DNA of 6,913 nucleotides from positions 1 through 6,913 of the forward strand of contig JARLHB010000237.1 of assembly GCA_031292465.1 (NCBI GenBank). Direction: 5' to 3'. Of this stretch, positions 1 through 6,049 are shown in pieces (position 1 is the stretch's first letter; each line of letters opens with the position of its first letter). The notes under the pieces were generated by a model that searched no databases, was not told where the DNA came from, and saw only the letters and a list, made by a program, of their open reading frames with translations. This DNA comes from Ignavibacteriaceae bacterium. Its GTDB lineage: Bacteria > Bacteroidota > Ignavibacteria > Ignavibacteriales > Ignavibacteriaceae. The position numbers were made by a program, and so were the translations under genes.

Positions 1-290
1 AACCTGCCGTCAACTTTAATATTATTTTTTTCGAGAAGGGCAATTTCCTCTAAAAGGGCAGTAGGGTCTATAACAACACCGTTGCCGATAACGCAAATTA
101 CATCTTCCCGCAATATACCTGAAGGAATAAGGTGAAGTACATACTTTTTGTCACCGATTTCCACAGTATGGCCGGCATTAGCGCCGCCCTGATACCGCGT
201 TACTATTTCATATTTTTCGCTTAAAATATCAACGATTTTTCCTTTACCTTCATCGCCCCATTGACTTCCGACAAGTACAGTTACACTCAT
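1..290 (-). CDS. purA: Adenylosuccinate synthetase, N-terminal part (runs off left edge)
   Basis: The enzyme joins IMP and aspartate using GTP to give adenylosuccinate, the first committed step from IMP to AMP, in the cytoplasm. The visible 96 residues begin MSVTVLVGSQWGDEGKGK. They contain the glycine-rich GDEGKGK loop at residues 12-18, the family's catalytic aspartate at 13 and catalytic histidine at 41 in GANAGHT; this numbering coincides with the E. coli enzyme. VLHLIPSGIL at 51-60 and IGNGVVIDP at 68-76 are also family hallmarks. The family is usually about 420-435 residues, so roughly three quarters lies beyond position 1. The ATG at 288-290 is supported by AAGGG at 297-301, six bases upstream. 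The gene is separated from the upstream STAS gene by a terminator, so it probably has its own promoter in the short 291-345 gap; I could not pick a convincing one. Identification is secure. Confidence 0.97.
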   Translation of the reverse strand, partial: MSVTVLVGSQWGDEGKGKIVDILSEKYEIVTRYQGGANAGHTVEIGDKKYVLHLIPSGILREDVICVIGNGVVIDPTALLEEIALLEKNNIKVDGR

Positions 291-344
291 TGGTTACCCT
301 TAAGAATTAGTTTTTTGTTCCAAAAAAGCAGGCTTTAGTTTGGT

Positions 345-384
345 TAAACAAAATAAAAACTCCGAATCCAGGAATCCGGAGTTT
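345..384 (-). terminator. Rho-independent terminator after the STAS gene
   Basis: On the minus strand a perfect 8-bp stem (AAACTCCG, bases 377-384, pairing with CGGAGTTT, bases 357-364) encloses a 12-base loop. It is followed directly by a T-rich run (TTTTTATTTTGTTT overlapping the stem end, down to about 346). It begins about 27 bases past the STAS stop codon, so it ends that transcript before purA. The plus-strand reading lacks a T tract after the stem, so it is one-directional. Confidence 0.85.
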
Positions 385-411
385 CCAAATCCAACACCTT
401 TTAATTTTTAT

Positions 412-753
412 TTAGTTGCCGAAGCTTTTAACCGCTTCGTCTACAGTTTCAAAAGACTCAAAAATCTGGCTTAGCTTGGTAATTACCAGCAAACTTTCAA
501 TTTTATCGGTAGTTCTGGCAAGCTTCAAATTTCCTTCGCCTTTTTTCATAGTAGTAAGGCCGCCTATCAGCATTCCAAGGCCTGAGCTGTTCATAAACTT
601 AACTTCCGATAAATCAACAATTGCGTTCTTTTTCCCTTCATCCAAGAGCTTATGGAGAAGTTCGTTAAATTCTTTTGTATCGTCACCGCCCATTACATTT
701 CCTATTAACTGGATTACAGCGGCATTATACTGTTCATAGTATTTTAACTTCAT
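412..753 (-). CDS. STAS-domain anti-anti-sigma factor (SpoIIAA/RsbV family)
   Basis: This is a small cytoplasmic partner-switching protein. In the family, the unphosphorylated form binds an HPK-type anti-sigma kinase, while phosphorylation of a conserved serine by that kinase, reversed by a PP2C phosphatase, abolishes binding. At 113 residues it is a single STAS domain, the normal family length. The phosphosite sits in FMNSSGLGMLIGG (residues 53-65); alignment by eye with B. subtilis SpoIIAA (FMDSSGLG, Ser58) puts the phosphoacceptor at Ser56. The residue before it is Asn55 where SpoIIAA has Asp, a common variant. IVDLSEV (45-51) is the beta strand leading into the site. The start ATG (751-753) has AGGAGT at 759-764, five bases upstream. 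No HPK-type kinase gene is adjacent; a possible phosphatase-type membrane protein lies at the right edge of the window. Its target is unknown. Confidence 0.93.
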   Translation of the reverse strand: MKLKYYEQYNAAVIQLIGNVMGGDDTKEFNELLHKLLDEGKKNAIVDLSEVKFMNSSGLGMLIGGLTTMKKGEGNLKLARTTDKIESLLVITKLSQIFESFETVDEAVKSFGN

Positions 754-778
754 GAATAACTCCTAAAATTATATTTAC

Positions 779-807
779 AATTTAATTAGATACGGCTATT
801 TTTGCAA
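779..807 (-). promoter_or_regulatory. Candidate sigma-70 promoter of the STAS gene
   Basis: Read on the minus strand, TTGCAA (802-807) and TAAATT (779-784) are separated by 17 bases, each matching 4 of 6 consensus positions. Transcription would begin near 772 and give a leader of about 18 bases that still contains the AGGAGT ribosome site. A perfect TATAAT at 768-773 was passed over because its start point would fall inside the ribosome site. The region is AT-rich, so chance matches are likely. Confidence 0.25.
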
Positions 808-1031
808 GAAGATATGCACTAAAATTGATTAACTTACAATTAAATATTCTCATTTTTCCAATAAATGTAAATACCAGGTAACAGTTTTATAAGCAGTATG
901 ATTATTTATGCCAAAATAGCTCATTAACATGCAGGCAGTCTTTCCGGTTATCATTTATTTTTTACGCTTATCATGTTAATTTATAGGTGGAATAAAAAAT
1001 GTTTGATGTTATGTAAACCCGGCTATTTTAG

Positions 1032-1060
1032 GGAACAAACAATGCGGAGTTTCGTCTAAA
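1032..1060 (+). promoter_or_regulatory. ECF-type promoter, probably autoregulatory, at the sigma gene start
   Basis: GGAACA (1032-1037) is followed after 16 bases (counted from the end of GGAAC at 1036) by CGTCTAAA (1053-1060). This matches the known RpoE/AlgU-type pattern of a GGAAC/GAACTT -35 box and a TCTGA-like -10 box with about 16 bases between them. ECF sigma factors commonly transcribe their own operon, so placement directly before an ECF gene is expected. The oddity is distance: the -10 box ends only 3 bases before the ATG at 1064, implying a leaderless or nearly leaderless message. The match is seen; the function is inferred. Confidence 0.5.
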
Positions 1061-1063
1061 ATT

Positions 1064-1537
1064 ATGAAAAACAAAAAAAATGATGAAGATTTGCCATTAC
1101 CTCAGATTTTAAATTTAGATGATGATTTTTCTCTGATTAAGAGATTTATTGAAGGCGATGAATCCGTTTTCAGCATTCTTGTACAAAGGCATAAGGAGAA
1201 GGTAAGGAATATCATTTACCTTACCCTTAGCAATCACGAACTTGTAGATGATATTGCGCAGGAAGTTTTTCTTACAGTTTATAAAAATCTTGGCAGATTT
1301 CGTTTCGAGTCCCAATTTACTACCTGGCTGTACCGGGTAACAGTAAATAAGTGTAAGGATCATTTAAGAAAAATGAAAATACGGCATATCTTTTTGCCGA
1401 TTAAGGATTCTGATGAAGACCCCGGCTATGAAACGTCTCCCGAAATTGAAGATATAAAGGAAATTGTTCATAATGCCATAGAAAAACTTCCGGATAAGCT
1501 GCGCATCCCGCTGCTGCTGAAGATATTGAAGGGCTGA
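1064..1537 (+). CDS. ECF RNA polymerase sigma factor, region 2 part (frame broken near 1520)
   Basis: This is an RpoE-like sigma-70 factor that directs RNA polymerase to stress promoters and is expected to be held inactive by the membrane anti-sigma factor encoded next. The readable frame gives 157 residues. Region 2 spans about residues 22-104: DDIAQEVFLTVYKNL (62-76) is the core-binding and -10 melting segment and FTTWLYRVTVNKCKDHLRK (85-103) is region 2.4. AIEKLPDKLRIPLLL (138-152) opens region 4. The frame then passes into KILKG and stops at 1535-1537, while the rest of region 4 continues one frame away to 1656. Restoring one base at 1520-1521 gives a 197-residue product, normal for ECF factors. 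ATG 1064 is the first start after the in-frame stop at 1004-1006; GGAG at 1046-1049 is 14 bases off, so no good ribosome site exists. As written, the protein lacks -35 recognition. Confidence 0.9.
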   Translation: MKNKKNDEDLPLPQILNLDDDFSLIKRFIEGDESVFSILVQRHKEKVRNIIYLTLSNHELVDDIAQEVFLTVYKNLGRFRFESQFTTWLYRVTVNKCKDHLRKMKIRHIFLPIKDSDEDPGYETSPEIEDIKEIVHNAIEKLPDKLRIPLLLKILKG

Positions 1538-1656
1538 GTTACCAGGAGATTGCCGAGTCAGTGCAATGTGAGATTGGGACTGTAAAATCCAGGATTTTTA
1601 GGGCAAGAGAAGGTTTAAAAAACCTGCTGAAGCCCTATGAACAGGAGCTATTATGA
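1522..1656 (+). pseudogene. Sigma factor region 4, displaced by a one-base frameshift
   Basis: From 1522 the frame reads DIEGLSYQEIAES, then CEIGTVKSRIFRAREGLKN, and ends ELL before TGA at 1654-1656. This is the region 4 helix-turn-helix that contacts the -35 element, and it continues the sigma gene at 1064 exactly with no residues lost if one base is added at 1520-1521 (for example AA to AAA, giving LLLKDIEGLSYQE). It has no credible start of its own; a GTG at 1561 has AGGAG 12 bases upstream but would begin inside the helix-turn-helix. Its TGA overlaps the ATG of the anti-sigma gene (ATGA, 1653-1656), the normal coupled layout, so the true gene end is 1656. Either a real recent mutation or a sequencing/assembly error explains the break. 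Confidence 0.85.
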
Positions 1657-3239
1657 TAAAAAACATTTACAAATCCAATTACCGTAAAGGCGGTAAATAC
1701 GAACTTCTATCTGCTTATCTTGATAATGAACTTTCCGATGAAGATGTAAAAAAAATAGAAGAAGAATTACAGTTCTCCAAAGAGCTGCAGGAAGAATTGG
1801 CTGAATTAAAGAAGATTAAGCAGCTTACTATATTATCTGTTAACCCGGTTCAGGAAAACCCTTATTTTGAAACCAGGCTGGCGGCTACTTTAAAAATTAA
1901 AAATCCATGGTATTTTAAGTTAAGAAGATATTCACTTGTTTACAGCGTTATTGTATTAAGCGTTGCTTTAATGGTTGTGTTAAAATATAATCCTAAAATA
2001 ATAGACAAGCTGGTTGATCAGCAAAAAACAAATATTACTGCATTTTATAAGGAGAATTTAAAACCTCTTCTTTATACAGCTAATTTAACCAATGAAGATA
2101 TTTTTGATTTTGCCTTTTATCATCAGCTTCCTCTTGATTCGCAGAAGAAACAATACCTGCTGCTTGGCTCGGATAAAAACGGCAAACAGTATTTTGAAAT
2201 TAAAAATGCCGGGCTTACACAGAACGGCAATAACCTTGAAAGGTTTGTAAAGAACCTGAACCTGACAGACAGGCAGCATCATCAGATGGATTCTATTTTA
2301 TCCTCATACGCAGGCGATTTGCAGGCACAGGTTTTAGTTAATGAAAAAAACACTGTGGCTATAAATCCAAATATCTGGAATTTTAATAAAGCTCTTGCAA
2401 TGGATCTGATTTCATTTGCACAAAAAGTTAATAAGAATGAACCACAGAAGATAATTCCGCCCGGTTATAATCAGGTTGCTTCAGCTAAAGCCCTTTCGCA
2501 GATTGCGAAAGAATTTAAATCGGCCAAAAACAATAAGTATATTTTCTTTACGGCAGATTCAATCTTTTCGGATGACTATCAGTTCAATGGAGCTGATTTT
2601 AATAAAGAAATGGGAAGATGGTCTGCGGAAATGAACAAAAATTTCAAACAGATGAATAAGCAGTTTAGAAATTTTAATGTGCATTTTGGCGATAACTTTG
2701 CTAATCTTAAAAAAGGTTCCGGCAGGAATAAAGGCTTTAATGTTCACATAGACAATAATGTCTGCCGTGTGAATATTCCTGAAATTGAAATTCCACAGAT
2801 TATAATGCCTGATATGGGTGAGTTAAATGAAAAAATAGACAGCTTAACCAGGTATTTCGGCTCATATTCGTATGCGGTTCCCAGCCCCGGCAAAGGAAAG
2901 AATTATAATTACAAGTATATGTACACCGATTCTTCCAAGGGCTATAAGTTTAATTACAAAGCTTATGGTTTTGATTCGTCATTTACATCCGGGAACGTAA
3001 AAGCCGACCAAATGATGAAAAGAAGATTTAAGAATTTCAGCTTTAATCCTGATTCAATCGCTTCCATATTCAGAATGTTTATGGGTGATTCGTCCGGAGC
3101 TCCGAATCAAAAGGAGATGCAGAAGCAGCTAAGAAATTTTGAAAAACAGATACAGCAGTTCCAAAAGCAAATGGAACAGATGCAGAAACAATTTAAAAAG
3201 GATATCCACGGCGAACCATCAAAACCTATAGAAATTTAA
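1653..3239 (+). CDS. Membrane anti-sigma factor with large periplasmic domain
   Basis: The protein probably holds the adjacent ECF sigma factor at the membrane. Its N-terminus (residues 15-57) has the anti-sigma fold signature YELLSAYLDNELSDEDVKKI with a following helix. No cysteine or histidine occurs at the zinc-ligand places, so it belongs to the zinc-less class. One transmembrane helix lies at about 93-110 (YSLVYSVIVLSVALMVVL) after a basic KLRR stretch, placing the N-terminus in the cytoplasm and some 415 residues outside. The outer part contains LNLTDRQHHQMDSIL (202-216), resembling the LTxxQ motif of Spy/CpxP/CnrX-type periplasmic sensors. Beyond it are an Ile/Pro-rich stretch IPEIEIPQIIMPDM (375-388), a Tyr/Lys-rich segment (404-440) and a Gln/Lys/Met-rich coiled coil (485-516). 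The only cysteine is 371. Start: ATG overlapping the sigma stop, AGGAG at 1643-1647 five bases upstream. At 528 residues it is far longer than simple anti-sigma factors; the signal sensed is unknown. Confidence 0.8.
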   Translation: MIKNIYKSNYRKGGKYELLSAYLDNELSDEDVKKIEEELQFSKELQEELAELKKIKQLTILSVNPVQENPYFETRLAATLKIKNPWYFKLRRYSLVYSVIVLSVALMVVLKYNPKIIDKLVDQQKTNITAFYKENLKPLLYTANLTNEDIFDFAFYHQLPLDSQKKQYLLLGSDKNGKQYFEIKNAGLTQNGNNLERFVKNLNLTDRQHHQMDSILSSYAGDLQAQVLVNEKNTVAINPNIWNFNKALAMDLISFAQKVNKNEPQKIIPPGYNQVASAKALSQIAKEFKSAKNNKYIFFTADSIFSDDYQFNGADFNKEMGRWSAEMNKNFKQMNKQFRNFNVHFGDNFANLKKGSGRNKGFNVHIDNNVCRVNIPEIEIPQIIMPDMGELNEKIDSLTRYFGSYSYAVPSPGKGKNYNYKYMYTDSSKGYKFNYKAYGFDSSFTSGNVKADQMMKRRFKNFSFNPDSIASIFRMFMGDSSGAPNQKEMQKQLRNFEKQIQQFQKQMEQMQKQFKKDIHGEPSKPIEI

Positions 3240-3253
3240 TTTTTAAGATAAGT

Positions 3254-3275
3254 TCCCCGCTATGCCTGGCGGGGA
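3254..3275 (+). terminator. Hairpin after the anti-sigma gene, possible terminator
   Basis: TCCCCGC (3254-3260) pairs perfectly with GCGGGGA (3269-3275) around an 8-base loop, 15 bases past the anti-sigma stop codon. The stem is the most GC-rich patch nearby. It is not followed by an uninterrupted T run, only by a mixed T-rich stretch (TGTTATTATTCTGTTA), so it may terminate weakly or protect the 3' end of the message instead. Confidence 0.5.
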
Positions 3276-3547
3276 GTCCTAACCTGTTATTATTCTGTTA
3301 GTTATTATTGAACTTACCATTTACAATTACTATTCAATGTTAGTCTGTGCAATGTAAGAATTTCCATTGAATTCAGTCCATTTAACTCGTTTTTGCAATA
3401 ATTGATTAAATAAATGAGGATTTTTTTCGAAAATGTGGTAAAAGTAAGAAAATTCCGGTTAGGTTTATTAATCTTCAATCGATTGGTATAAAAAATAGTG
3501 AGCTTAGTTGGATTATATGTAAAGAAAGTGACGGTATAACATTTTAT

Positions 3548-3566
3548 TTTACTTTACTGAAGTAAA
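3548..3566 (+). repeat. Inverted repeat upstream of the histidine kinase
   Basis: TTTACTT (3548-3554) and AAGTAAA (3560-3566) are perfect complements separated by TACTG, ending 27 bases before the kinase ATG. It could be an operator or a small leader hairpin. The arms are AT-rich and short, so chance is a fair alternative. Confidence 0.3.
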
Positions 3567-3593
3567 TTGGAATGTAAGATAATGAAATAGATT

Positions 3594-5789
3594 ATGAAAG
3601 AGATTAATAATACCAGAGATGAGCTTTTACGTGAATTAAAGGCTCTGAAACAAGAGAATGCTGCTCTTAAAGCAATATGTAAGGGGGAACTGAAAGAAAA
3701 CAGCTTAATTGGGAGCAGGCCTATACATTCCGGGGAGCACTTTAGCCAAAATGACGAGAAAAACATCTGGCAGTTGTTTGACGACTACATTCGAATGTAT
3801 GCAACTCGCGATGACCTGCTTACTACATATTTCAGTGAGAACTTTTCGGGATTTACCGGGGGCGGGGACTTTTTAGTGAAAAACAGGGATGAATGGATCG
3901 CAATTACACGCCAGGATTTCAGTCAGGTAAAGGACCCTATTCGTATCGAGCTCAAGGATGTGGCTATTCAATCACTGTCTGACACAATCGCCGTTACGAC
4001 CGGTTTCTTCATCATACACCTGCCAATCGAGGATCAAATCCTATCGCGCGAAACGGCCAGGCTGGTATTGATTTTCCGTAAAGAAGCAGCAGGTTGGAAA
4101 ATCTCACACAGTAGTATCTCTATTCCATATTACCTGGTTCGTAAGGGCGAGGTATATCCTATGCAGGAGCTGGTTCAGCGTAATAAAGTTCTTGAGGAAC
4201 TGGTCTCCGAACGGACGATTCAACTTTCCGAGGCAAACGATAAACTGCATCATACAAATGAAGAACTTGCAAAAGAAATTGCGGAGCACAAGCATGCGGA
4301 GAAGGCACTGCGGGAAAGCGAACAAAAGTACCATCTGCTTGTAGACAGATCCAATGAAGCTGTGGTAGTTATACAGGATGGTATGCTAAAGTTGAATAAT
4401 CCGATGACAAGAATTATGACAGGCTACGACGAAGAGGAAATCGGGATTATTCCTTTTCAGATATTCGTACATCCTGATGATCGTGCAATGGTGATGAATT
4501 ATCATCAGAAGAGATTGCGCAGTGAAAATGCACCGGGTTATTATATATTCCGGTTATTGAGCAAAGATGGTTCTATCCACTGGGTTCATATGAACGCTGT
4601 GCTAATAGAATGGGAGGGAAGCCCGGCCACGTTGAACTTCATGACCGATATTACCGAACTGAAAATTGCAGAAGAGGCTTTAAAGCAAAGCAGCAGGGAA
4701 TGGGAAGCCGTAATATCAGCATCTCCGGATGGTATAGGAATGACATCGTTAGACGGGACAATAAAACTTATATCCGAAAAACTTGTTAGAATGCATGGCT
4801 ACTCTACTGAAGAAATGGATGAAAAAATAGGAAAGTCTATTTTTAATTTTATTGATTCTACAAATCATCAAATGTTGAAGGATAATATGCGCAAATTAAT
4901 TGCCGGTGAAAGCGGCAACAGGCTTACTGAATATCTGGCTATAAAAAAAGACGGCAGCCGTTTTTACATAGATGTAAAAGCCAGTATTTTGCTTGATGCT
5001 GCAGGCAATCCTACAAGCATATTGTATGTAGAACGTGATATAACCGAACGCAAACAGGCTGAATTAATTATTCAACAGCAATACAAGCAGCTTCAAGAGC
5101 TTAATACTACCAAAGACAAATTCTTTTCAATAATTGCGCATGATTTAAGAAGCCCTTTCCAGTCGTTGCTAAGCACTTCGGAATTGCTGGCTACTGAAAT
5201 TGAGAGAATGTCGCATGAAGAGATAGTATCATTTAGCTTCGGTATAAATAACAACTTAAAAAGTCTTTATGGGCTTCTTGAAAATTTACTTCAATGGTCT
5301 ATGATGCAAAGAAATTTAATTGAATATGACCCGGAAAATCTTAATCTCTATGATTTTACAAATAAAATAATAGAAATATCAAATGATAGCGCGTTGAAGA
5401 AAAATATTTCCATGTCCAATAATATTGATGCCGGTACTTTGGTTTATGCTGATGTTGATATGCTTCCTTCGGTTATACAAAACCTGGTAATAAATGCAAT
5501 TAAATTTACTCAGGCAGGTGGAAGGATAATTGTTTCATCAATTAAGCGCGATGATTTTGTTGAAGTATCGATACAGGATACCGGAATTGGAATGGAACCC
5601 GGTAAATCTTCAGAATTGTTTAACAGCAACAGGCCCTTTACAACTATTGGAACAGCAGGAGAAAAAGGGACCGGGCTTGGATTATCGCTGTGTAAAGAAT
5701 TTGTTGAACGAAATAATGGTAAAATATGGGTCGAAAGCGAATTAGGGAAGGGATCGAAATTTATATTTACTGTACGCAAGCCGGGTTGA
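3594..5789 (+). CDS. Soluble sensor histidine kinase: SnoaL-like domain, two PAS domains, HisKA, HATPase
   Basis: An autophosphorylating sensor kinase with no transmembrane segment, so it senses cytoplasmic signals. Order: heptad-like coil (residues 5-30); SnoaL/NTF2-like domain (about 56-182, from NIWQLFDDYIRMYATRD to GWKISHSSISIPY), a pocket fold; coiled linker (190-245); PAS 1 (about 243-358, ending MTDITELKIAEEAL); PAS 2 (about 366-490, ending VERDITERKQAE); HisKA with phosphoacceptor His516 in FFSIIAHDLRSPF; HATPase with N box NLVINAIKFT (630-639), G1 box DTGIGM (662-667), G2 box GTGLGL (692-697) and a C-terminal GKGSKFIFTV. All catalytic boxes are intact. There is no receiver domain and no response regulator gene beside it, so its partner is elsewhere. 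ATG 3594 is the first start after the in-frame TAG at 3588-3590; no strong ribosome site is visible. Codon and GC use shift near 4740, inside PAS 2. The ligand is not predictable. Confidence 0.93.
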   Translation: MKEINNTRDELLRELKALKQENAALKAICKGELKENSLIGSRPIHSGEHFSQNDEKNIWQLFDDYIRMYATRDDLLTTYFSENFSGFTGGGDFLVKNRDEWIAITRQDFSQVKDPIRIELKDVAIQSLSDTIAVTTGFFIIHLPIEDQILSRETARLVLIFRKEAAGWKISHSSISIPYYLVRKGEVYPMQELVQRNKVLEELVSERTIQLSEANDKLHHTNEELAKEIAEHKHAEKALRESEQKYHLLVDRSNEAVVVIQDGMLKLNNPMTRIMTGYDEEEIGIIPFQIFVHPDDRAMVMNYHQKRLRSENAPGYYIFRLLSKDGSIHWVHMNAVLIEWEGSPATLNFMTDITELKIAEEALKQSSREWEAVISASPDGIGMTSLDGTIKLISEKLVRMHGYSTEEMDEKIGKSIFNFIDSTNHQMLKDNMRKLIAGESGNRLTEYLAIKKDGSRFYIDVKASILLDAAGNPTSILYVERDITERKQAELIIQQQYKQLQELNTTKDKFFSIIAHDLRSPFQSLLSTSELLATEIERMSHEEIVSFSFGINNNLKSLYGLLENLLQWSMMQRNLIEYDPENLNLYDFTNKIIEISNDSALKKNISMSNNIDAGTLVYADVDMLPSVIQNLVINAIKFTQAGGRIIVSSIKRDDFVEVSIQDTGIGMEPGKSSELFNSNRPFTTIGTAGEKGTGLGLSLCKEFVERNNGKIWVESELGKGSKFIFTVRKPG

Positions 5790-5841
5790 TTTCTCTAACC
5801 GGACAAAATTGCAAAGGATAAAATAACTTTAATAAGTACAT

Positions 5842-5882
5842 AATTCCCCTAATTCCGGATGCTCTTTAGGCAGCCGGGAATT
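5842..5882. repeat. Nested inverted repeat between genes
   Basis: AATTCCC (5842-5848) pairs with GGGAATT (5876-5882), and inside it CTAA (5849-5852) can pair with TTAG (5866-5869). A competing fold pairs AATTCCGG (5851-5858) with CCGGGAATT (5874-5882) with one bulge. It could terminate or stabilise the kinase message, but neither strand shows a T tract after it. Confidence 0.35.
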
Positions 5883-5985
5883 TACACCACGAATGTTTTG
5901 CACCCATCCTAAATTTTCCCCGTTTATCCATACTTTTCTTTACAAAAATCAATTTTTAACGTAATTTAACTTTAGAAGGATAGCT

Positions 5986-5991
5986 TATAAT
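5986..5991 (+). promoter_or_regulatory. Candidate -10 box for the membrane-protein gene
   Basis: A perfect TATAAT lies 58 bases before the TTG start, which would give a leader of about 50 bases. No good -35 box sits 16-18 bases upstream: the nearest candidate, TTTAAC at 5965-5970, matches 3 of 6 positions and has a 15-base spacer. Suggestive only, in AT-rich sequence. Confidence 0.25.
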
Positions 5992-6049
5992 TATTATTGG
6001 GCCATTTCTGAGAGTTTATCCTTAAAATTTTCTTAAACGGGAATAATTG

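Larger units (their letters stand above)
754..1063. other. Divergent intergenic region between STAS and sigma genes
   Basis: This 310-base AT-rich spacer carries the control regions of two divergent units. On the minus side it holds the STAS ribosome site (759-764) and a weak sigma-70 promoter candidate (779-807). On the plus side it holds an ECF-like promoter (1032-1060) touching the sigma start. Between them I see no gene of credible length. Two minor patterns are present: the short direct repeat TTATCAT (around 950-975), and a five-codon ATG-to-TAA frame at 999-1016 preceded by AGGTGG (985-990). No RNA gene or riboswitch was recognised. Confidence 0.6.
3240..3593. other. Intergenic region before the histidine kinase gene
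   Basis: This 354-base AT-rich spacer has no gene I can support on either strand. It holds the GC-rich hairpin at 3254-3275 near its left end and an inverted repeat at 3548-3566 near its right end. The kinase promoter should lie here, but TATAAC at 3535-3540 and TTGGAT at 3508-3513 are 21 bases apart, too far for a standard promoter. The hexamer ATTGAA or its complement occurs three times (3307, 3333, 3366), which is unremarkable at this base composition. Confidence 0.5.
5790..6049. other. Intergenic region between kinase and membrane-protein gene
   Basis: This spacer of about 260 bases has no supported gene. It contains a foldable segment at 5842-5882 and a perfect TATAAT at 5986-5991, followed by the leader of the downstream gene with GGGA at 6039-6042. 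No T-tract terminator for the kinase gene was found; an imperfect hairpin (CCGGGTT with AACCGG, 5781-5802) straddles the kinase stop codon. Confidence 0.5.

Noticed and set aside
311..327. Perfect inverted repeat TTTTTTG-TTC-CAAAAAA upstream of purA, containing GGAAC on the minus strand
   Set aside because: The arms are almost pure A/T runs and fold weakly; no CGTC-like -10 box follows GGAAC at 16-17 bases, so it is not a second ECF promoter.
416..739. Open frame on the plus strand opposite the STAS gene
   Set aside because: It is fully antisense to a clear STAS protein with a good ribosome site; its translation is Ser/Phe/Ile-rich without recognisable motifs, as expected of a shadow frame.
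768..773. Perfect TATAAT on the minus strand before the STAS gene
   Set aside because: Transcription from it would start around 761, inside the AGGAGT ribosome site, so it would remove the translation signal.
1511..1537. Programmed -1 frameshift site in the sigma gene
   Set aside because: CTGCTGCTGAAGATA lacks a slippery X-XXY-YYZ heptamer, and I see no upstream Shine-Dalgarno-like stimulator or strong downstream stem; a simple indel is more economical.
3301..3371. Repeated ATTGAA/TTCAAT hexamers in the spacer before the kinase gene
   Set aside because: Three copies of an AT-rich hexamer without regular spacing are expected by chance in this composition.
5510..5779. Two frames (both strands) overlapping the kinase HATPase domain
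   Set aside because: The kinase frame carries intact N, G1 and G2 boxes here; the other frames have no domain signature and no ribosome site.
5781..5802. Hairpin across the kinase stop codon as a terminator
   Set aside because: The stem is short and needs a bulge, and it is followed by ACAAAATT rather than a T tract.
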